Shown here: one piece after another, positions 32,142 to 34,072 of the stretch
Layout: each line of letters opens with the position of its first letter
How positions within the stretch are numbered: position 1 is the first letter of the stretch
Assembly: GCA_033720955.1 (NCBI GenBank)
Contig: JAWWBN010000010.1
Coordinates: 1-34,072 of the forward strand
Source of the DNA: JAWWBN01 sp033720955
GTDB lineage: Bacteria > Acidobacteriota > Thermoanaerobaculia > Multivoradales > JAHEKO01
Reading direction: 5' to 3'
DNA: 34,072 nt
The notes under the pieces: generated by a model
Told to the model about the DNA's origin: nothing
Database searches by the model: none
Seen by the model: the letters and a program-made list of their open reading frames with translations, nothing else
Position numbers and translations under genes: made by a program

Positions 32142-33476
32142 GTGAGGTGGCTCGCGCTCCCCCTGCTGCTGATGGCCTCGGCCGTCGCCCCCGCCGCCGC
32201 GGCGGCCGAGCGCCCGTCGGTGCTGCTGGTGACCATCGACACCTTGCGCGCCGACCGGGTCTCCTCCTACGGCCACCTCCGGCAAACCACGCCCTCGATC
32301 GACGCGCTCCTGGCCGCCGGCCGCCGCTTCACCAACGCCCGCACCGTGGAGCCCCTCACGGCCCCCGCCTTCGCCTCGATGCTGACCTCCCTGCATCCGC
32401 ACGGCCACGGCCTGACCCGCAACGGGCTGGCGGCGCGCTCGAACCTGGTTAGCTTCGCCGGCCTCATGGGGCGGCGGGGCTACCGCACGGCCGCCTTCGT
32501 GGGCAACTGGACGCTGCGCGACGAGCTCTCCGGCTTCGGCGAGTACTTCGACGTCTACGAGACGGTGCTCACCCGGAAGCGTTGGTTCGGGCTCTACAAG
32601 CGGGAGGCCACCGCCGACGACGTCAACGCCGCGGCGCTCGACTGGCTCGCCGAGCACCGCGCGAGCGAGCCGGGGCGGCCCTGGCTGCTCTGGGTTCACT
32701 ACACGGAGCCGCACGCGCCCTACCGTCTGCAGCGCGAGTACCTGGACCAGCTCGGTCTCAAGGCGAGCGGCAGCTTCTTCGCCCCGAGCAAGCGCTACGA
32801 CTCCGAGGTCGCCTTCGCCGACGACCGCCTCGGGCGGCTACTGGCCCAGGTGGAGAAGGCCGACCCGGGGGGCGACCGGCTCACGGTCTTCCTGTCGGAC
32901 CACGGCGAGAGCCTGGGCGACCACGGGTACTGGGGGCACGGGCGCCACCTCTACGAGGACACTCTCTGGATCCCGCTGGGCTTCACCTGGCCGGGGCGGA
33001 TCGCCCCCGGAGCCGTGGAGGCCCCCGCCTCCATCCTGGACGTGTCTCCGACCCTGCTGGGTCTGGTCGGTCTTCCCGCTCCGCCCCACTTCCGGGGCTT
33101 CGACTGGTCCGGGGTGCTGCTCGACGGCGCGGAGCCGCCGGAGGGCCGGGTGACCCTCCACCAGGCGCACCGCGCCGCGGTCGAGCCCCAGGAGGACAAC
33201 ACCCGGCTCCGCCGCCGCGGCCTGCTGGAGGTGGCCCGGGTGGCGGGGGGCCGGAAGGAGGTCTTCCGGCCGGCCAAGCGGCGCCGCTGGGTCCACGACC
33301 TGGTCGAGGACCCGGACGAGCTGAGCGAGCCGCTGCGCCAGGCCGAGCCGTCGCCGGAGCTGGCGCGCTGGCTGGCCGAGGTGCGGGAGGGCCTGGCGGC
33401 GGCCGACGACCTGCCGCCCCCGACCCTCACGGACGAGGACATCCAGGCCCTCCGGGCGCTCGGCTACATCGACTGA
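32142..33476 (+). CDS. Sulfatase/alkaline-phosphatase superfamily exported enzyme with Thr at the nucleophile position
   Basis: A 444-residue protein. A signal peptide (1-22, Leu/Ala-rich, ending AAAAA-E) precedes VLLVTIDTLRADRVSSYGH with metal ligand Asp33. The usual sulfatase nucleophile motif C/S-x-P-x-R is replaced by PLTAPAFASMLTSLHPHGHG, putting Thr73 in the nucleophile place. The second metal site is SDHGESLGDHG (Asp253, His254), followed by HLYEDTLWIPL and the DVSPTLLGLVGLP end block. Thr is the nucleophile in phosphoethanolamine transferases and some phosphodiesterases of the superfamily, so this is probably not a formylglycine sulfatase. The substrate is unknown and envelope-located. 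The C-terminal part from about 350 is typical of the family. Confidence 0.88.
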   Translation: MRWLALPLLLMASAVAPAAAAAERPSVLLVTIDTLRADRVSSYGHLRQTTPSIDALLAAGRRFTNARTVEPLTAPAFASMLTSLHPHGHGLTRNGLAARSNLVSFAGLMGRRGYRTAAFVGNWTLRDELSGFGEYFDVYETVLTRKRWFGLYKREATADDVNAAALDWLAEHRASEPGRPWLLWVHYTEPHAPYRLQREYLDQLGLKASGSFFAPSKRYDSEVAFADDRLGRLLAQVEKADPGGDRLTVFLSDHGESLGDHGYWGHGRHLYEDTLWIPLGFTWPGRIAPGAVEAPASILDVSPTLLGLVGLPAPPHFRGFDWSGVLLDGAEPPEGRVTLHQAHRAAVEPQEDNTRLRRRGLLEVARVAGGRKEVFRPAKRRRWVHDLVEDPDELSEPLRQAEPSPELARWLAEVREGLAAADDLPPPTLTDEDIQALRALGYID

Positions 33477-33492
33477 GAGGGGGCCGCCGGGG

Positions 33493-34072
33493 TCAGCCCG
33501 GGAGGGGCCAGGCCCGGTCGGCCCAGAGGAACCAGTACTCGAAGGCGGGCATCCCCGTCAGCGCCGCCGCCTGACGCACCGCCTCGCGGTAGACGGCGGC
33601 CTGCGGGGCGTAGGAGGCGACCCGCTCGGCCAGCGCCTCTTCTCCCTCCACGCGGTCGGTCTTGAAGTCGATCACCAGGGGTCGTCCGCTCTCCGGGTCG
33701 CGGACCAGCAGGTCGATGGCGCCGGTCCACGCTCCGACCGGCTCGGGATGCCCGCGGCCGTCGAGGGGGGTGGCGGCCGGCGGCATCACCACGGGCAGCT
33801 CGCGGGCGAGGACATGGGGTCCCAGGGAGCGGAAGCGCGCCAGCAGCTCGCCCCTCTCCAGCCGCGCGAAGAGGGCGTCCGCCCTCTCCCGGCCGTCGGC
33901 CTGGAAGGCCGGCGGCAACGAGGAGTCGAGGGCGGCCTCCAGCCGGCGGCGCTGCGCCGCGAGCTGCGCCCGGGGATCGTCGTCGTGGTCCCAGGTCTCG
34001 AAGAGACGGTGGAAGGCCTCGCCGACGGCGAGGGCGACCGGACGCGAGCTCGCCGCCGCCGCCCCGCCGCCC
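33493..34072 (-). CDS. C-terminal RecB-like nuclease domain of an AddA/UvrD-type helicase-nuclease, cut by window edge
   Basis: About 192 codons of the C-terminus are present and the frame runs off the right edge. VGEAFHRLFETWD supplies the early His of the RecB-family nuclease, then GAIDLLVRD gives the metal-binding Asp, and PLVIDFKTDRV the Asp-x-Lys core, followed by YAPQAAVYREAV, the QxxxY motif. This is the PD-(D/E)XK module at the end of AddA/RecB double-strand-break repair enzymes. The helicase part, if present, lies outside the window, so a stand-alone Cas4/RecB-like nuclease cannot be fully excluded. It is convergent with the sulfatase-like gene, 16 bp apart. Confidence 0.88.
   Translation of the reverse strand, partial: GGGAAAASSRPVALAVGEAFHRLFETWDHDDDPRAQLAAQRRRLEAALDSSLPPAFQADGRERADALFARLERGELLARFRSLGPHVLARELPVVMPPAATPLDGRGHPEPVGAWTGAIDLLVRDPESGRPLVIDFKTDRVEGEEALAERVASYAPQAAVYREAVRQAAALTGMPAFEYWFLWADRAWPLPG

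Noticed and set aside
30992..32242. Longer start (to 32242) for the UPF0104 protein.
   Set aside because: It would run through the divergent gene's promoter and signal peptide. The extra residues are polar Ser/Ala/Thr-rich and unlike the family; the GTG at 32101 fits better.

Overview
This is a very GC-rich, gene-dense bacterial chromosomal segment with short intergenic gaps and no rRNA, tRNA, phage, insertion-sequence or CRISPR signal that I could see. A Pkn-type kinase fused to a TolB/PD40 propeller, a FtsX transporter with a CrtC-like lipoprotein, and PilZ proteins are together typical of Acidobacteriota (Thermoanaerobaculia-like lineages). That assignment is an inference from gene content; there is no phylogenetic marker in the window.

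Layout. 1-3059: the start of an NCS2 purine permease (minus) diverges from a membrane Ser/Thr kinase. 3056-4868: a radical SAM/SPASM enzyme (minus) sits 6 bp upstream of a 61-residue membrane peptide with three CGPMRP repeats. Divergent from them is an AhpD-like peroxidase gene whose CxxC motif is read C-H-Y-(TGA), with a bacterial SECIS-like hairpin after the TGA, so it is probably a selenoprotein. 4984-6828: a PilZ-linker-TM-AMIN protein. 6842-10523 (minus): a 31-residue membrane peptide, a sodium:solute symporter and two zinc dehydrogenases, all overlapping. 10652-11781: a bacilliredoxin, a coupled 90-residue unknown and a DUF423 protein. 11885-18858: PruA, a TPP enzyme very like human ILVBL/HACL2, a SGNH hydrolase, a secreted S9 peptidase and a VOC protein. 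18840-23998 (minus): a double PilZ protein, an ABC ATPase, a FtsX permease and a CrtC/AttH-like lipoprotein. 24093-28594: a zinc-ribbon protein, DUF2784, PurE, an SDR, a CstA-like carrier and a secreted Cys-rich protein with a Gly/Lys tail. 28619-34072: a saccharopine-dehydrogenase-like reductase, an amidohydrolase, a UPF0104 membrane protein, a sulfatase-superfamily protein and the C-terminal nuclease of a RecB/AddA-like protein.

The most interesting stretch is 3056-4868: a candidate repeat-containing RiPP or metal-binding membrane peptide with its own radical SAM enzyme, divergent from a probable selenoprotein peroxidase. A second theme is start-site architecture. Many genes have a TAnnnT-like hexamer ending only 6-8 nt before the start codon, as expected for leaderless mRNAs, while others use strong Shine-Dalgarno sites or 4-nt start/stop overlaps. 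Long antisense open frames are common because of the extreme GC content and were treated as artefacts.
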